DNA from: Cytophagales bacterium
GTDB lineage: Bacteria > Bacteroidota > Bacteroidia > Cytophagales > Cyclobacteriaceae
Direction of reading: 5' to 3'
DNA length: 64,000 nt
Assembly (NCBI GenBank): GCA_025359125.1
Contig: JANYHI010000061.1
Location: 1 to 64,000 of the forward strand
Shown: piece by piece, positions 9,517 through 19,689 of the stretch
How the letters are laid out: each line of letters opens with the position of its first letter
Position numbering within the stretch: the stretch's first letter is position 1
The notes under the pieces: model-generated
Told to the model about the DNA's origin: nothing
What the model saw: only the letters and a program-made list of their open reading frames with translations
The model's database searches: none
Made by a program: the position numbers and the translations under genes

Positions 9517-9665
9517 ATATAAATTATTTAGTGCTAAGACTGTAAAAGTGTTCATTAGGTTGTTTAAAATTCTAAAAATCTTTCTGAATTGTATTAACCA
9601 CATGATAATATGTAAACAGTAGAAGATTAATTGATTGTGCGTAGCTTGCATTGAAATCACTTATA

Positions 9666-11195
9666 ATGAAGCAACTATTAATACTTTCTATAATTGGATT
9701 AATTTCTTTCAGCTGCTCTACCAAAAAAGAGACCTCAATTCCGAAGCTAAAGCAAGCTGTTTCTATACATTTTGATGAAAGCCTAAAACCATTTTATCAC
9801 GGTGTGGCTTCAGGAGATCCTCTGCCTGATAGAGTAATTATTTGGACGCGTGTTACTCCAGAAGATTCTGTTCGTTCCATTTCTGTAAAGTGGGAGGCGG
9901 CTGAAGATGAAAAGTTTTTTTCTATCTATAAAACAGATACTACTACTGCTCTTGCTTCGCACGATTACACTGTTAAGGTAGACGTGGATGCACTTAAGCC
10001 AGATCATATTTATTACTATCGCTTTTCTGCTTTAGGCAAAAAATCTATTGTAGGAAGAACAAAAACAGCTCCGGTTGCAAACAAAGACAGCCTGAAGTTT
10101 GCCATTGCCAGTTGTGCCAATTGGGAATTCGGCTATTTTAATCCGTACGATAAAATTGCAGATAGGCCCGTGTTAGATGGAGTGCTACACTTGGGCGATT
10201 ATATTTATGAATATGGCGTGGGTCGCTATGGCGATACCACTATTGGCCGCACAAATATTCCGCCTTACGAAATTCTAACGCTTCAAGATTATCGCACACG
10301 CTATTCTCTTTATCGATTGGATAAGGGCTTGCGAAGAGTTCATCAACAACATCCGTTCATTTCCATTTGGGACGACCACGAGATTGCTAACAATTCTACG
10401 ATGACCGGGGCACAAAATCACCAGCCAGAAGAAGGCGATTATCAAAAAAGAAAAGCTGTTGCGCGCCAAACATATTACGAATGGATGCCCATCCGCGAAA
10501 GCAAAGAATTATATCGCTCTTTTTCTTTTGGCAATTTAGCTGACGTAATTATGCTGGACGAGCGCTTAGCCGGACGCGCACCAGAGATAACTGATATAAC
10601 TAATCCGGAATTAAAAAGTGAGCAACGATCTTTATTAGGAGTGGAGCAATTGCAATGGTTGGAAAATAATTTGAAGGGTTCTAAGGCAACCTGGAAGGTG
10701 ATTGGTAATCAAGTAATTTTTTCGGATGTACTCACCAAAGATATTTATCCTAAGATGGAACGCAACCTCGACTCGTGGGATGGCTTTCCGGTAGAAAAGA
10801 AAAAAATTGTAGACTTTATTCAGCAAAATAAAATTCAAAACATTTTAATAACCTCTGGTGATACGCATGCATCATGGGCGATTGAAGCGGCTGTTAACGT
10901 TACTAAATCATATCAGCCATTTGCCATTGAGTTGGGCACTACTAGCATCTCATCGGGTAATTTGGATGAGCGCAAGCCAGCAGATACTGTTAAAATTATG
11001 GAGCAAGCTTTGTTGAAAAGAAATCCGCATATCAAGTTTACCAACCAACGCGATCATGGTTATTTACTTCTCACCCTTTATCCCACCAAAGCGAAAGCCG
11101 AATGGTTTTATGTAGAGAGTTTACGCACGCCCCAAACAAAAGAATATTTAGGTAAAAGGTACTTCGTTGAAAAAGGAGTGAATAGATTAAAATAA
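9666..11195 (+). CDS. PhoD-like alkaline phosphatase, lipoprotein
   Basis: Secreted phosphodiesterase or phosphomonoesterase of the PhoD family, 509 residues. The ATG at 9666 gives a lipoprotein signal ending SFSC; the frame also offers 9651. An N-terminal PhoD_N fold (FYHGVASGDPLPDRVIIWTR) precedes the metallophosphatase core with HLGDYIYEYG, IWDDHEIANN, a SGDTHASW block and a late RDHGY motif, the metal-binding signatures of the family. PhoD enzymes release phosphate from phosphodiesters and typically use Fe/Ca. The thioredoxin-fold gene starts 27 nt downstream and is probably co-transcribed. Phosphate control is plausible but no Pho box was identified. Confidence 0.9.
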   Translation: MKQLLILSIIGLISFSCSTKKETSIPKLKQAVSIHFDESLKPFYHGVASGDPLPDRVIIWTRVTPEDSVRSISVKWEAAEDEKFFSIYKTDTTTALASHDYTVKVDVDALKPDHIYYYRFSALGKKSIVGRTKTAPVANKDSLKFAIASCANWEFGYFNPYDKIADRPVLDGVLHLGDYIYEYGVGRYGDTTIGRTNIPPYEILTLQDYRTRYSLYRLDKGLRRVHQQHPFISIWDDHEIANNSTMTGAQNHQPEEGDYQKRKAVARQTYYEWMPIRESKELYRSFSFGNLADVIMLDERLAGRAPEITDITNPELKSEQRSLLGVEQLQWLENNLKGSKATWKVIGNQVIFSDVLTKDIYPKMERNLDSWDGFPVEKKKIVDFIQQNKIQNILITSGDTHASWAIEAAVNVTKSYQPFAIELGTTSISSGNLDERKPADTVKIMEQALLKRNPHIKFTNQRDHGYLLLTLYPTKAKAEWFYVESLRTPQTKEYLGKRYFVEKGVNRLK

Positions 11196-11222
11196 AAAAA
11201 TACTTTATTGTAATTTAAGGAA

Positions 11223-11765
11223 ATGAAAAAATACGGAATCCTGATTGTCTGGTTGGCTACTTGTCAGATAGGATTTACACAAGTTATAGGAAAGCAATTT
11301 CCTGAAATGAAAACCGAAACGATAGATGACAAAAAAGTAGTTCTCCCGCAAGATTCAAAAGGAAAATACACACTATTGGGGCTGGCCTATTCTAAAAAAT
11401 CTGAAGCAGAACTCAACACATGGTTCAATCCGGTTTTCAGTAAGTTTGTTCACAAAGTAAGTGGTATGATGGAAGGGCTAGGCTACGATGTAAATGTATA
11501 TTTCGTACCCATGTTTACCGGTGTGAATGCGGCCGCTGCCGGCACCGCCAAACGAAAGGCTTTAAAAAATGTTGATCCGCAGCTTTTCCCTTACATCTTA
11601 TTTTACAAGGGCGAATTAAAAACCTACAAAGAAGCACTTGATTTTGAGAGACGAGACATTCCTTATTTTTTTGTACTCGATCCGCAAGGCAAAATTGTCC
11701 ACGCTACCTCTGGTGCATACATCGATGCCAAAATGGATGCCATAGAAGAAGCAATTCAAGATTAA
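11223..11765 (+). CDS. Exported thioredoxin-fold protein without CxxC
   Basis: 180 residues with a signal peptide (about 1-19, ends TQ). The pattern GKYTLLGLAYSKKSEAELNTW, then a beta-strand VYFVPMF and PYFFVLDPQGKIVHATSG resembles a thioredoxin-like or Atp10-like fold, but there is no CxxC pair, so redox catalysis is unlikely. It lies 27 nt after the PhoD-like gene in what looks like a two-gene operon. Its function is unknown; it might act as a chaperone or a binding protein. Confidence 0.7.
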   Translation: MKKYGILIVWLATCQIGFTQVIGKQFPEMKTETIDDKKVVLPQDSKGKYTLLGLAYSKKSEAELNTWFNPVFSKFVHKVSGMMEGLGYDVNVYFVPMFTGVNAAAAGTAKRKALKNVDPQLFPYILFYKGELKTYKEALDFERRDIPYFFVLDPQGKIVHATSGAYIDAKMDAIEEAIQD

Positions 11766-11832
11766 ATATTTTTTCTTTTTTGGCGACTGCACCTAAGATC
11801 AATTCGTTACTTTGCCTACCAAAGTTTTAAGT

Positions 11833-12777
11833 ATGATAACCAAGGAAAGCATTATTGAAGCGCACGAGCGCATTAAGCCATACATCCATCACACTCCGGT
11901 TTTAACCAGCGAAAGTTTAGATGAAATGGCTGGCTGTCGTTTGTTTTTCAAGTGCGAAAATTTTCAAAAGGTAGGGGCTTTCAAGGCCAGAGGTGCCATG
12001 AATGCTGCACTTTCATTAACTGAAGGACAGCAAAAAAAAGGATTGGCTACACACTCATCTGGCAACCATGCACAAGCACTGGCGCGTGCCGCAAAAATTT
12101 TAAATACAAAATCATTTATCGTAATGCCGCGAACCGCTCCGGAAATTAAAAAGCGGGGAGTGCGTGGATATGGTGGCGAGATATTTGAATGCGAACCAAC
12201 TTTGCAAGCGCGCGAATCAACCTTGGCAGAAGTAATTGCTAAAACGGGCGCAACAGAAATTCACCCATTTAATAATTACAAAGTAATAGAAGGGCAAGCA
12301 ACCGCAGCGAAGGAATTAATTGAAGCGGTCAGCCCACTAGACTATATTATTGCTCCTGTTGGTGGCGGTGGATTATTAAGCGGTACTGCGCTAGCGGCAA
12401 GTTTCTTTTCGCCCAAAACAATTGTAATTGCTGGTGAGCCTGCTGGCTCAGACGATGCGTTTAGATCTTTACAAAGTGGAAAAATTGAAGAGGCTCAATC
12501 TAACACTATTGCAGATGGCTTGCTAACTAAACTAGGAGACAAAACTTTTCCGATCATTCAGGCGGGAGTAAAAGAAATTATTACCGTTACCGATGAAGAA
12601 ATTATTGCAGCGATGCGATTGATTTGGGAACGATTAAAAATAATTGTGGAGACATCTTGCGCTGTACCTTTTGCTGCGGTGCTCAAAGACAAATCTAAAT
12701 TTTTGGGCAAACGTGTTGGAATAATTCTATCGGGCGGAAACGTAGACCTAGAAAAAGCGGGAAAGCTTTTTAGTTAA
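11833..12777 (+). CDS. PLP-dependent threonine dehydratase / serine racemase family
   Basis: Fold-type II PLP enzyme of 314 residues. I chose the ATG at 11833 since the domain begins directly (MITKESIIEAHERI); the open frame starts at 11812. The PLP Lys51 lies in GAFKARGAMN, the substrate loop is SSGNHAQAL and the phosphate-binding loop is GGGGLLSG. There is no C-terminal ACT regulatory domain, so it is of the catabolic-threonine-dehydratase or serine-racemase type, not allosteric IlvA. The reaction is either Thr/Ser deamination to a 2-oxoacid or Ser racemisation; sequence alone cannot decide. It is convergent with the 5-oxoprolinase, 3 nt between stops. Confidence 0.85.
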   Translation: MITKESIIEAHERIKPYIHHTPVLTSESLDEMAGCRLFFKCENFQKVGAFKARGAMNAALSLTEGQQKKGLATHSSGNHAQALARAAKILNTKSFIVMPRTAPEIKKRGVRGYGGEIFECEPTLQARESTLAEVIAKTGATEIHPFNNYKVIEGQATAAKELIEAVSPLDYIIAPVGGGGLLSGTALAASFFSPKTIVIAGEPAGSDDAFRSLQSGKIEEAQSNTIADGLLTKLGDKTFPIIQAGVKEIITVTDEEIIAAMRLIWERLKIIVETSCAVPFAAVLKDKSKFLGKRVGIILSGGNVDLEKAGKLFS

Positions 12778-12780
12778 CAA

Positions 12781-15700
12781 TCATTTACCCCAGCCTCCAC
12801 CACCTGGCGTGTGAATGATAATGCTTTCATTTTTTTTCACTGAAAGACTATCCATTCCTTTCAGTTTAATTATTTTACCAGAGCTATTCTTAAAGAATTG
12901 CTCTCCCGTTTTTCCTGGCTTGCCTCCTTTCATTCCATACGGTTTTTCTTTTCGGTGTTGCGAAAGAATGTTTACTTCCATATTTTCTTTAAAAGATATT
13001 TCGCGCACAATACCATCTCCACCTTTCCATTTTCCTTTTCCTCCTGAATTTTTTCTCACCTCAAATCTCTTTAACAAAACAGGGTAGCGCAACTCAAAAA
13101 TTTCTGGGTCGGTTATCCGCGTATTGGTCATGTGAGAATGAACTGCATCGGCTCCGTCAAAACCTTCTCCCGCACCCGTGCCTCCGCCAATAGTTTCATA
13201 ATAGCCAAGTTTACTATTTCCAAAAAGAAAATTATTCATTGTGCCTTGGCTACAGGCAACTAAGCCGAGTGCTTTCAATAAAGTATCAGTAAGCCGTTGA
13301 CTCACTTCGGTATTTCCGCCAACTACAGCAGGAAGTATTTTATTTTTAGAGCCAGTTTTAAAATCTTCAAAAGGGTTTAAAAAACCTTTAGGAAGAATCA
13401 ACTTCACATTTTCCATCAAGCCCTCGTTCATAGCAATGGGCTTATTCACCCAAAGCCGAAGTACATACAACACCACACTTTGCACTATGGCTCGCGTAGC
13501 ATTTAAATTTCCTACATGTATTTTGGATGATCCTGAAAAATCAATCACAAGTTTTGAACGTTGGGTGCTGAGAGTTGTTTTTAAGATTGATCCGTCATCC
13601 AAATTTTCTTGTGCTTTGTAAATTTTACCGCTAGTCTTTTTTAGTTTCTCCTTCAGCAAAGAAGCCGCATACTTCTTCAGCTCAATCATGTAGAATTTTA
13701 CTTCTCGCTCTCCATACTTCTCGCACAAAGCAATCAGATTTTTCTCTCCCAAATTAACTGAAGCAAGGGCTCCATTCAAATCAGCGAGATTTTCTTGCAC
13801 AGATCTAGTAGGATATTTTGCTTCTAAAAATAGTTTCTCAATCTCCATCCACCTTGCGCTGTGCTTATTCACTAAAAAAGTTGGCTCAATGATTACTCCT
13901 TCTTCTTCCAGATTGGTTGCATCAACAGGCATAGAGCCTGGTTTCTTGCCTCCAATTTCAGAATGATGCGCGCGGTTGGCTACATAGCCGATTAATTTCT
14001 TTTTAAAAAAAACAGGCTTGATCAGCGTAACATCAGGCAAATGAGAACCGCCATAAGCAGGATGATTAGTAATTATTACATCACCCTCTTCGATCTTCAA
14101 AACTTTCTTAACCTCGCGCACACAAACGCCCATGCTGCCTAAGTGTACAGGAATGTGTGGAGCATTTACTATTAAGTAACCGTCCGCATCGAGCAAGGCA
14201 CAAGAAAAATCTAATCGTTCTTTTACGTTTACAGAAAAAGAAGTTCGTTGAAGAACAGCGCCCATCTCTTGAGCAATGGAGGTGAAACGGTTGCTAAATA
14301 ATTCTAACGAAGCTACATCATTAAATCGTTTCTCTTTTTGTTTAGCTAGCTGTGCATTAGTTAAGATTGCATTATTGTGTTGATCTAATTTAAAATGCCA
14401 ACCAGGGTCTACAAAAGTGGTTGAATTTTTACTTGCCACGATTGCCGGTCCATTAATTTCTGCTCCTGCGTTTAGTTGTTCCCACTCAAACACATTTATT
14501 TTTTCTGACTTCCCCTGAATCCAGCTATTCTGTTTTTTAATTATGGCCGGAGAATAATTCTTCTTGGCTGATGTTCTTTTGTTGTTTCCTTCACTTTTAA
14601 CAGACACCAAAACTTTAATCGACTCTACTTCTATTTCGCGATTTGAAATCCAGTGGCCATAAATAGATTCATACTTTTTTTGAAATAAAAATTTAATACT
14701 CTCGGGTTTTTTAAATTCAATTTCAATAGAACTTTCTTGTCCTTTTAATCTTAGATAAATAAGTTTCTTATCTAATTGAATAAGCTCTTTTGAATAACTT
14801 TCTCTAATTAGTTGCTTTTTTCCATTGGCAAATAGTTTATTAACGATACTAGAAATAGAATTTCTAATTTCAGAAAGATTCTTTAAAATCAATTTCTCTT
14901 CGAAGCGTTCGGTTTTAGCGTGCCCAATTCCATATGCACTCAGCAAGCCTGCATCGTATGGAATTACAATTTGTTTCATATCCAATATTTCAGCCAGCGC
15001 ACACGCGTGTTGTCCGCCAGCTCCGCCAAAGCTTAAAAGAGAATAATCGCTTGGGTTGTATCCTTGCTGAACGGAAACACGCTTAATGGCCTCAGCCATT
15101 TTTTCGTTTGCTATTTGAACAAACGATTCTAAAAGCGTGGACGGTGAAATTATTTTGCGAGATGATTTTTTAATTTTTAAAATTACTTTCTCAAGTGCCT
15201 CTTGTGCTTTGTTCATATAAATGGGTAAAGCAAAATGCAGTGGCGAAAGCTTTCCCAACAAAAGATTTACATCTGTTATTGTGAGCAAACCGCCCGCACC
15301 ATAACAAGCCGGCCCCGGTGATGCGCCTGCGCTGTGCGGCCCAACTGTTAATTTGTATCCATCATAATCGCAGATGGAACCTCCACCCGCAGCAATGGTT
15401 TCAATGGCCAAAGAGGGTGACACAATTTTTGTGTTTCCTACTTTTGATTCAAATCGATAATCATATCGTTTATGATAAAGCGAAACATCTGTGCTGGTGC
15501 CGCCCATATCAAACGTTATCAACTGATCTACATCAGATTTTTTTGCGGTGGTAGCTGCACCGACCACTCCGCCAGCGGGTCCGCTTAGCAAACTATCTTT
15601 TGGTAAAAAATTTTGCTGCCCTGTTAAGCTGCCCGCACTTGTCATTACTTTCAAATCACACTTCGCCAAACCTTGTTTAATATTACCTAAGTACGTGTCA

Positions 15701-16554
15701 ATAATCGGAGCGAGGTAAGCATTAACAATGGTGGTTTCTGCACGCGGTAAAATTTTTATTTGTGTAGAAAGTTTATGAGAGACGGAAACGAATTTCATTC
15801 CTGCTTGAAGGAATAATTTTTCCAATTCAATTTCGTGAGCGGGATTTTTATAACTATTAAGCAAAGCTATGGCAACAGAATCTGCTTTTATCTTTTTTAC
15901 TTGCTGAATTAGCAAATCAATTTCGCTGTTGGTCAGCTTCTGTAAAATTTTTCCGTCACTATCTATTCGCTCATTTACTTCGAGAACGGCCGAGTAAAGT
16001 GGTTTATCTTTTTCAATCTTTAGGGCAAATAAATCAGGCCGTTGTTGTGTGCCTATTACGAGTAAATCTTTAAATCCCTTGGTGGTAATAAAAATAGTTT
16101 TTGCGCCTTTCCTTTCTAAGAGCGCATTCGTGCCTCGGGTAGAGCCGAGTTTCATTTCAATAGTAGGAAACAATTTTTCGAAACTTGTTTTTGTTAATAG
16201 TCGGGCGGCAAACACGGGCACTTCTTCATTAGAAGAAATTTCGATGGTAGATAAATTGAATTTGCCTTTGATTGGTTGTGCCGTGTAAACAATATTATTT
16301 ACTAAGTCGACTGATTTAATTTTTACGCTCTCGGTAGAACCGATAAAAGATAAAGTAAAGTTTTGAAAAATATCTTGGTCAACTGGCCAGTTTATTTCTA
16401 CTTCAAAAGTTTGAGAATTTATTTGTTTAATAATTCGACCTCGGAGCACACTAGAGCTCAATACTTTTAACCTTTTGTATTCGCCTTTTGCGTTAATGGC
16501 AATGCAATCTGTAAAAGTGCCACCGGTATCAATCCAGATTTTCCAGTTGGCCAT
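12781..16554 (-). CDS. 5-oxoprolinase, fused hydantoinase A/B type
   Basis: 1257 residues, the eukaryote-like fused form. The N-terminal half is hydantoinase A (ATP-grasping actin-like start IDTGGTFTDC, then LLSGPAGGVVGA and TFDMGGTSTDVSL). The C-terminal half, from about residue 745, is hydantoinase B (RLDFSCALLDADG, HHSEIGGKKPGSMP), ending TPGGGGWG. Family role: ATP-dependent opening of 5-oxo-L-proline to glutamate, cleaning up a damage product of glutamine and glutathione-like pathways. Hydantoin hydrolysis is the alternative, but the single-chain architecture favours 5-oxoprolinase. Its ATG overlaps the stop of the upstream lipoprotein gene by one base, so the two are translationally coupled. 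Confidence 0.9.
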   Translation of the reverse strand: MANWKIWIDTGGTFTDCIAINAKGEYKRLKVLSSSVLRGRIIKQINSQTFEVEINWPVDQDIFQNFTLSFIGSTESVKIKSVDLVNNIVYTAQPIKGKFNLSTIEISSNEEVPVFAARLLTKTSFEKLFPTIEMKLGSTRGTNALLERKGAKTIFITTKGFKDLLVIGTQQRPDLFALKIEKDKPLYSAVLEVNERIDSDGKILQKLTNSEIDLLIQQVKKIKADSVAIALLNSYKNPAHEIELEKLFLQAGMKFVSVSHKLSTQIKILPRAETTIVNAYLAPIIDTYLGNIKQGLAKCDLKVMTSAGSLTGQQNFLPKDSLLSGPAGGVVGAATTAKKSDVDQLITFDMGGTSTDVSLYHKRYDYRFESKVGNTKIVSPSLAIETIAAGGGSICDYDGYKLTVGPHSAGASPGPACYGAGGLLTITDVNLLLGKLSPLHFALPIYMNKAQEALEKVILKIKKSSRKIISPSTLLESFVQIANEKMAEAIKRVSVQQGYNPSDYSLLSFGGAGGQHACALAEILDMKQIVIPYDAGLLSAYGIGHAKTERFEEKLILKNLSEIRNSISSIVNKLFANGKKQLIRESYSKELIQLDKKLIYLRLKGQESSIEIEFKKPESIKFLFQKKYESIYGHWISNREIEVESIKVLVSVKSEGNNKRTSAKKNYSPAIIKKQNSWIQGKSEKINVFEWEQLNAGAEINGPAIVASKNSTTFVDPGWHFKLDQHNNAILTNAQLAKQKEKRFNDVASLELFSNRFTSIAQEMGAVLQRTSFSVNVKERLDFSCALLDADGYLIVNAPHIPVHLGSMGVCVREVKKVLKIEEGDVIITNHPAYGGSHLPDVTLIKPVFFKKKLIGYVANRAHHSEIGGKKPGSMPVDATNLEEEGVIIEPTFLVNKHSARWMEIEKLFLEAKYPTRSVQENLADLNGALASVNLGEKNLIALCEKYGEREVKFYMIELKKYAASLLKEKLKKTSGKIYKAQENLDDGSILKTTLSTQRSKLVIDFSGSSKIHVGNLNATRAIVQSVVLYVLRLWVNKPIAMNEGLMENVKLILPKGFLNPFEDFKTGSKNKILPAVVGGNTEVSQRLTDTLLKALGLVACSQGTMNNFLFGNSKLGYYETIGGGTGAGEGFDGADAVHSHMTNTRITDPEIFELRYPVLLKRFEVRKNSGGKGKWKGGDGIVREISFKENMEVNILSQHRKEKPYGMKGGKPGKTGEQFFKNSSGKIIKLKGMDSLSVKKNESIIIHTPGGGGWGK

Positions 16555-17036
16555 TACTTAATACTACGAATGATTTCTTTTTTTGGAATGCGTAAACCCA
16601 ATGCTTTGGCAAAGGCAACAGATCCATCGGGCAATTTTTTCATCAGCGGTTTTGTATATAGGATAGAGTCTTTACCCATCTTTTGGATGTTATCGGTTAA
16701 AGTAACATTATTGCCTCCGGCAATGTAGGCTTCAATTATTTTTTTTTCTACTTCGCGTAAAGTGGCATCATCTGTTTTCATAGAAATAATTTCAACGTGA
16801 TAAGCTGCTTCTAAAGAATCTATCAGCTTACTATTTTGTAATTCTACATCTCGCTTTTCAAGAATATCGGTAATGATGCGGCCGTAAGCAAAAGCAGCTT
16901 CGGTAATTTCGGCTTCGGTAATTTTTTTGATTTTGCCCTCCGTCATCTCTTCTTTAATCTTTCGCTTTTGTTCGTCACTTAATTTTCCGTTGCAAGCAAG
17001 TAGCCCAATGAGGCAAAATGTAATAACATATTTCAT
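16554..17036 (-). CDS. Small lipoprotein of unknown function
   Basis: 160 residues from the ATG at 17036, selected for its lipoprotein signal (MKYVITFCLIGLLAC, Cys at 15); the open frame reaches 17150 without a signal. The rest is charged and helical, with EAAFAYGRIITDILEKRD near the middle and a C-terminal segment LPDGSVAFAKALGLRIPKKE. It faintly recalls haem- or small-ligand-binding DUF3365-type proteins, but I see no CxxCH and would not assign it. Its TAA overlaps the ATG of the 5-oxoprolinase gene (TAATG), so the two are co-expressed. Confidence 0.65.
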   Translation of the reverse strand: MKYVITFCLIGLLACNGKLSDEQKRKIKEEMTEGKIKKITEAEITEAAFAYGRIITDILEKRDVELQNSKLIDSLEAAYHVEIISMKTDDATLREVEKKIIEAYIAGGNNVTLTDNIQKMGKDSILYTKPLMKKLPDGSVAFAKALGLRIPKKEIIRSIK

Positions 17037-17222
17037 AGTGCTAAGGTAGGGTAACAATTTTAAATTTTGAATGTTGAAATGCTCGCCACTTGGGATACAG
17101 ATAAATTCTGAGAGAGCATCGGCCAGAGATAACAGTGGAAAGCCCGCCAAGGGTTGGAGACAGCGATGGCGCGGACTTGCAACGAATAGCCCGCCCGGCC
17201 GCCTAACACATTTTGTTTTTAT

Positions 17223-17230
17223 TAACTTTG
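17223..17230 (+). promoter_or_regulatory. Bacteroidota-type -7 element before prfA
   Basis: TAACTTTG matches the Bacteroidota -7 consensus TAnnTTTG exactly and lies 19 nt upstream of the prfA ATG. I see no convincing -33 TTG at the usual 17-23 nt spacing. The preceding GC-rich stretch (about 17110-17205) differs in composition from its surroundings. Confidence 0.6.
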
Positions 17231-17249
17231 CAGCCTTTCTGAGTAAAAT

Positions 17250-18317
17250 ATGATTGAGAAGCTAATTGATATAAAGAATCGTTTTGAAGAAGTAGGTTTA
17301 TTGTTGGTGCAACCCGATACGCTTAGCGACCAAAAGAAGTTTGGTCAACTGAGTAAAGAATACCGCGATTTAGAAAAAGTTGTGGTAAAATTTGATGCTT
17401 ACCAGCAAGCGATTGACGGCATGCAACATGCTAAAGAACTTTTGCAAAAGGAGAAAGACCCCGAGATGCGGGAGATGGCCAAGCAAGAGCTGGAAGAACT
17501 AGAACCGAAGCGCGATGCATTGGAGGCGGAGATCAAAGAGATGTTGATGCCAAAAGACCCCAACGACTATAAGAATTGTATTTTGGAAATTCGCGCAGGA
17601 ACGGGTGGAGATGAAGCCGCTATTTTTGGGGGTGATTTATGGAGAATGTATCAGCGCTTTTGCGAGCGCGTAGGATTGAAGATGTCAGTATTGGATGTTA
17701 CAGAAGGAACTGCGGGTGGCTACAAGGAAGTAATCAGTAGCATAGAAGGCGATGGCGCATATGGAATTTTTAAATATGAATCGGGTGTGCATCGTGTGCA
17801 GCGTGTGCCCGACACAGAAACACAAGGACGGGTACATACCTCCGCAGCTTCTGTGGTGGTATTGCCCGAGGCAGAAGATGTAGATGTTGAAATTAATCCA
17901 GCAGATATTGAGGTGATCACTTCGCGCTCGGGCGGTGCGGGTGGACAGAACGTAAATAAAGTAGAGACGAAAGTGCAGATGACACACAAACCGTCTGGTA
18001 TTGTGATCACTTGCCAAGTAGAGCGATCTCAGCATGGCAACCGTGCGCGAGCGATGGTGATGCTTCGCGCAAAATTATATGAGTTGGAAGTAGAAAAGAA
18101 AAATGCAGGCATTACGGCTTCGCGCAAAAGTCAGGTACGCAGTGGCGACCGTTCAGAGAAAATAAGAACCTACAATTATCCGCAGAGCAGGGTAACCGAT
18201 CATCGTATTGGCTACACGCAACACAATTTACCTGCCGTAATGAATGGCGAAGTCGATGAGTTTATCAAACAATTAAAGATTGCTGAGACCGCTGAGAAGA
18301 TGGCTAATGCCAATTAG
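17250..18317 (+). CDS. prfA: Peptide chain release factor 1
   Basis: RF1, 355 residues: recognises UAA and UAG stop codons and triggers peptidyl-tRNA hydrolysis on the ribosome. The universal GGQ catalytic motif is in [14 protein letters not shown]. The codon-recognition PxT tripeptide appears as PDT in [14 protein letters not shown], which separates it from RF2 (SPF). The length is normal for RF1. It is preceded by an exact -7 motif and transcribed alone. No frameshift signal is present, as expected for RF1. Confidence 0.97.
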   Translation: MIEKLIDIKNRFEEVGLLLVQPDTLSDQKKFGQLSKEYRDLEKVVVKFDAYQQAIDGMQHAKELLQKEKDPEMREMAKQELEELEPKRDALEAEIKEMLMPKDPNDYKNCILEIRAGTGGDEAAIFGGDLWRMYQRFCERVGLKMSVLDVTEGTAGGYKEVISSIEGDGAYGIFKYESGVHRVQRVPDTETQGRVHTSAASVVVLPEAEDVDVEINPADIEVITSRSGGAGGQNVNKVETKVQMTHKPSGIVITCQVERSQHGNRARAMVMLRAKLYELEVEKKNAGITASRKSQVRSGDRSEKIRTYNYPQSRVTDHRIGYTQHNLPAVMNGEVDEFIKQLKIAETAEKMANAN

Positions 18318-18362
18318 TTAATTGGTCAATGTCTGTCATTACCGAATTAGATAATTATCGAA

Positions 18363-18902
18363 TTAGTTTTCTTCCGAAGCCTTAATCTGCTCTTCTAGTA
18401 TCTTATCGATGATGGCCATTTGGCGTTCGTCTATTTTTTGATTTACACGTGCTTGCTTTTTCATAAAGCGGAACATGGCATTCTTCTTGATTTCGTAAGC
18501 AACAAATGCAGTGTATTTCTTCTCTTTGCCATCAAAGTATTTTCTTTCTCCAATTTTTCTCAAATCTGCTAAGTCGGTATTCATCACCTCTCGTGCCAGG
18601 CTTTGGAATTTTTCGGCTACATCTGCGCCCTTTTCATTTTCGGTTTGGCCTAGATAGTTGTCGGCCACTTGTTTCATGGTAGTATTTACTTGTCCGGCTA
18701 AATAAGTTTTGGCTTCTATGTCGGCTTTGGCTTTTGCAACGTTATCAGAAGAGCTTTCGCCTTTGCCTGTGGCGCGAAAGAAACGGTTGTTAGATTCATA
18801 TGCGTTGCCGCTAAAGGGTTCAATTACCTTTTTCCCGAAAGGGCTATTGGCACACGAAGACAAAAGTAAGGCGGAGAGAATTAGTAAGAATAAATTTTTC
18901 AT
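18363..18902 (-). CDS. LPP20-like lipoprotein
   Basis: 179 residues with a lipoprotein signal (MKNLFLLILSALLLSSC, Cys at 17). The segment RATGKGESSSDNVAKAKADIEAKTYLA followed by a long helical tail resembles the LPP20 lipoprotein domain, whose members carry an alpha/beta fold starting from a 'ATGxG...A..A...A' pattern. The exact role is unknown; relatives are outer-membrane or surface lipoproteins. It lies 52 bp downstream of the methyltransferase on the same strand and could be the last gene of that transcript, although it probably has no part in polyketide chemistry. Confidence 0.7.
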   Translation of the reverse strand: MKNLFLLILSALLLSSCANSPFGKKVIEPFSGNAYESNNRFFRATGKGESSSDNVAKAKADIEAKTYLAGQVNTTMKQVADNYLGQTENEKGADVAEKFQSLAREVMNTDLADLRKIGERKYFDGKEKKYTAFVAYEIKKNAMFRFMKKQARVNQKIDERQMAIIDKILEEQIKASEEN

Positions 18903-18954
18903 AAATCGGTAAATTATAACTTAGTCAAGTTAAGTAAAAATTGTGCCAGAAACA

Positions 18955-19689
18955 TTAGCCACTCATTCGAATAACTAACTGCCACCGAAAAGCCCATTTC
19001 CATTTTAGTTGATAATTCAATATTCTGGCTTTTAAGAGAATATCCTGAAGTTCTTTTTTAGTGAAGGCTCTTAGTACAGAAAGTGGTGCATCAAAACGGA
19101 CCATGGCAGATTTAGAAAAAAGTTGCGTAAGCCATTTGATAGAATAATAAGCGAGCGAATGGCGATGAATATCATTGACAATGATCCCTATCTGAGCTTG
19201 TTTTTTGAAAGCGCTAAATAGACTAATCAATTCTTCTTCGTTAAAATGATGAAGAAATAATGTACAAAGAATTATGTCAAACTTTCTTTGTTTAAATTCA
19301 GTTGAAAAAATATTCGCGGCTTCAAATGCGACCTCAACCCCCGTCCCCTTCTCCACAGGAGAAGGGGTGTTTGCTTCTGCGTACCTGATAATGTTCAAAT
19401 TAGCATCTATCCCCGTGAGGGAAATTTTTTTGCCTTCTTTGGCGGTTCGCTTAGCAATCAATCGAAGCATCTCGCCACTGCCACAACCTAAATCGGCAAT
19501 AGTAATATTTTTAGAAGTGTTATTATTTTTTAGAAGTTTGTCTAATGCATTTAGCGTAACAGCGTTGCCTCCTAACCAATGATTTATAAAATCTAGTTCT
19601 CGAAGGGTTTGATCTACAACTTCGCCTTTGCAATCAAGGTCGTCCATTATCTCAACTCCTGTTGATCGAACGTTAAAAGAAATACTCAT
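18955..19689 (-). CDS. SAM-dependent methyltransferase of the type III PKS locus
   Basis: Class I methyltransferase, 244 residues. Motif I is ADLGCGSGEML (about 64-74), followed by an acidic GIDAN loop and an ILCTLFLHHF motif. The first ATG is kept because the N-terminus (MDDLDCKG..., FINHWLGG) is shared by methyltransferases linked to bacterial type III PKS genes. Its ATG overlaps the stop of the PKS gene by one base. Likely role: O- or C-methylation of the polyketide product. A short stretch in the middle (about 19335-19375) carries a GC-rich inserted-looking segment (SPVEKGTGVE in the protein) between beta-strands. Confidence 0.85.
   Translation of the reverse strand: MSISFNVRSTGVEIMDDLDCKGEVVDQTLRELDFINHWLGGNAVTLNALDKLLKNNNTSKNITIADLGCGSGEMLRLIAKRTAKEGKKISLTGIDANLNIIRYAEANTPSPVEKGTGVEVAFEAANIFSTEFKQRKFDIILCTLFLHHFNEEELISLFSAFKKQAQIGIIVNDIHRHSLAYYSIKWLTQLFSKSAMVRFDAPLSVLRAFTKKELQDILLKARILNYQLKWKWAFRWQLVIRMSG

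Noticed and set aside
11223-11765. Thioredoxin-fold protein as a redox enzyme
   Set aside because: There is no CxxC; only one Cys remains, and it is in the signal peptide.
17685-18035. Two overlapping minus-strand frames of 96 and 116 residues
   Set aside because: They are antisense to the most conserved part of prfA, including the GGQ region.
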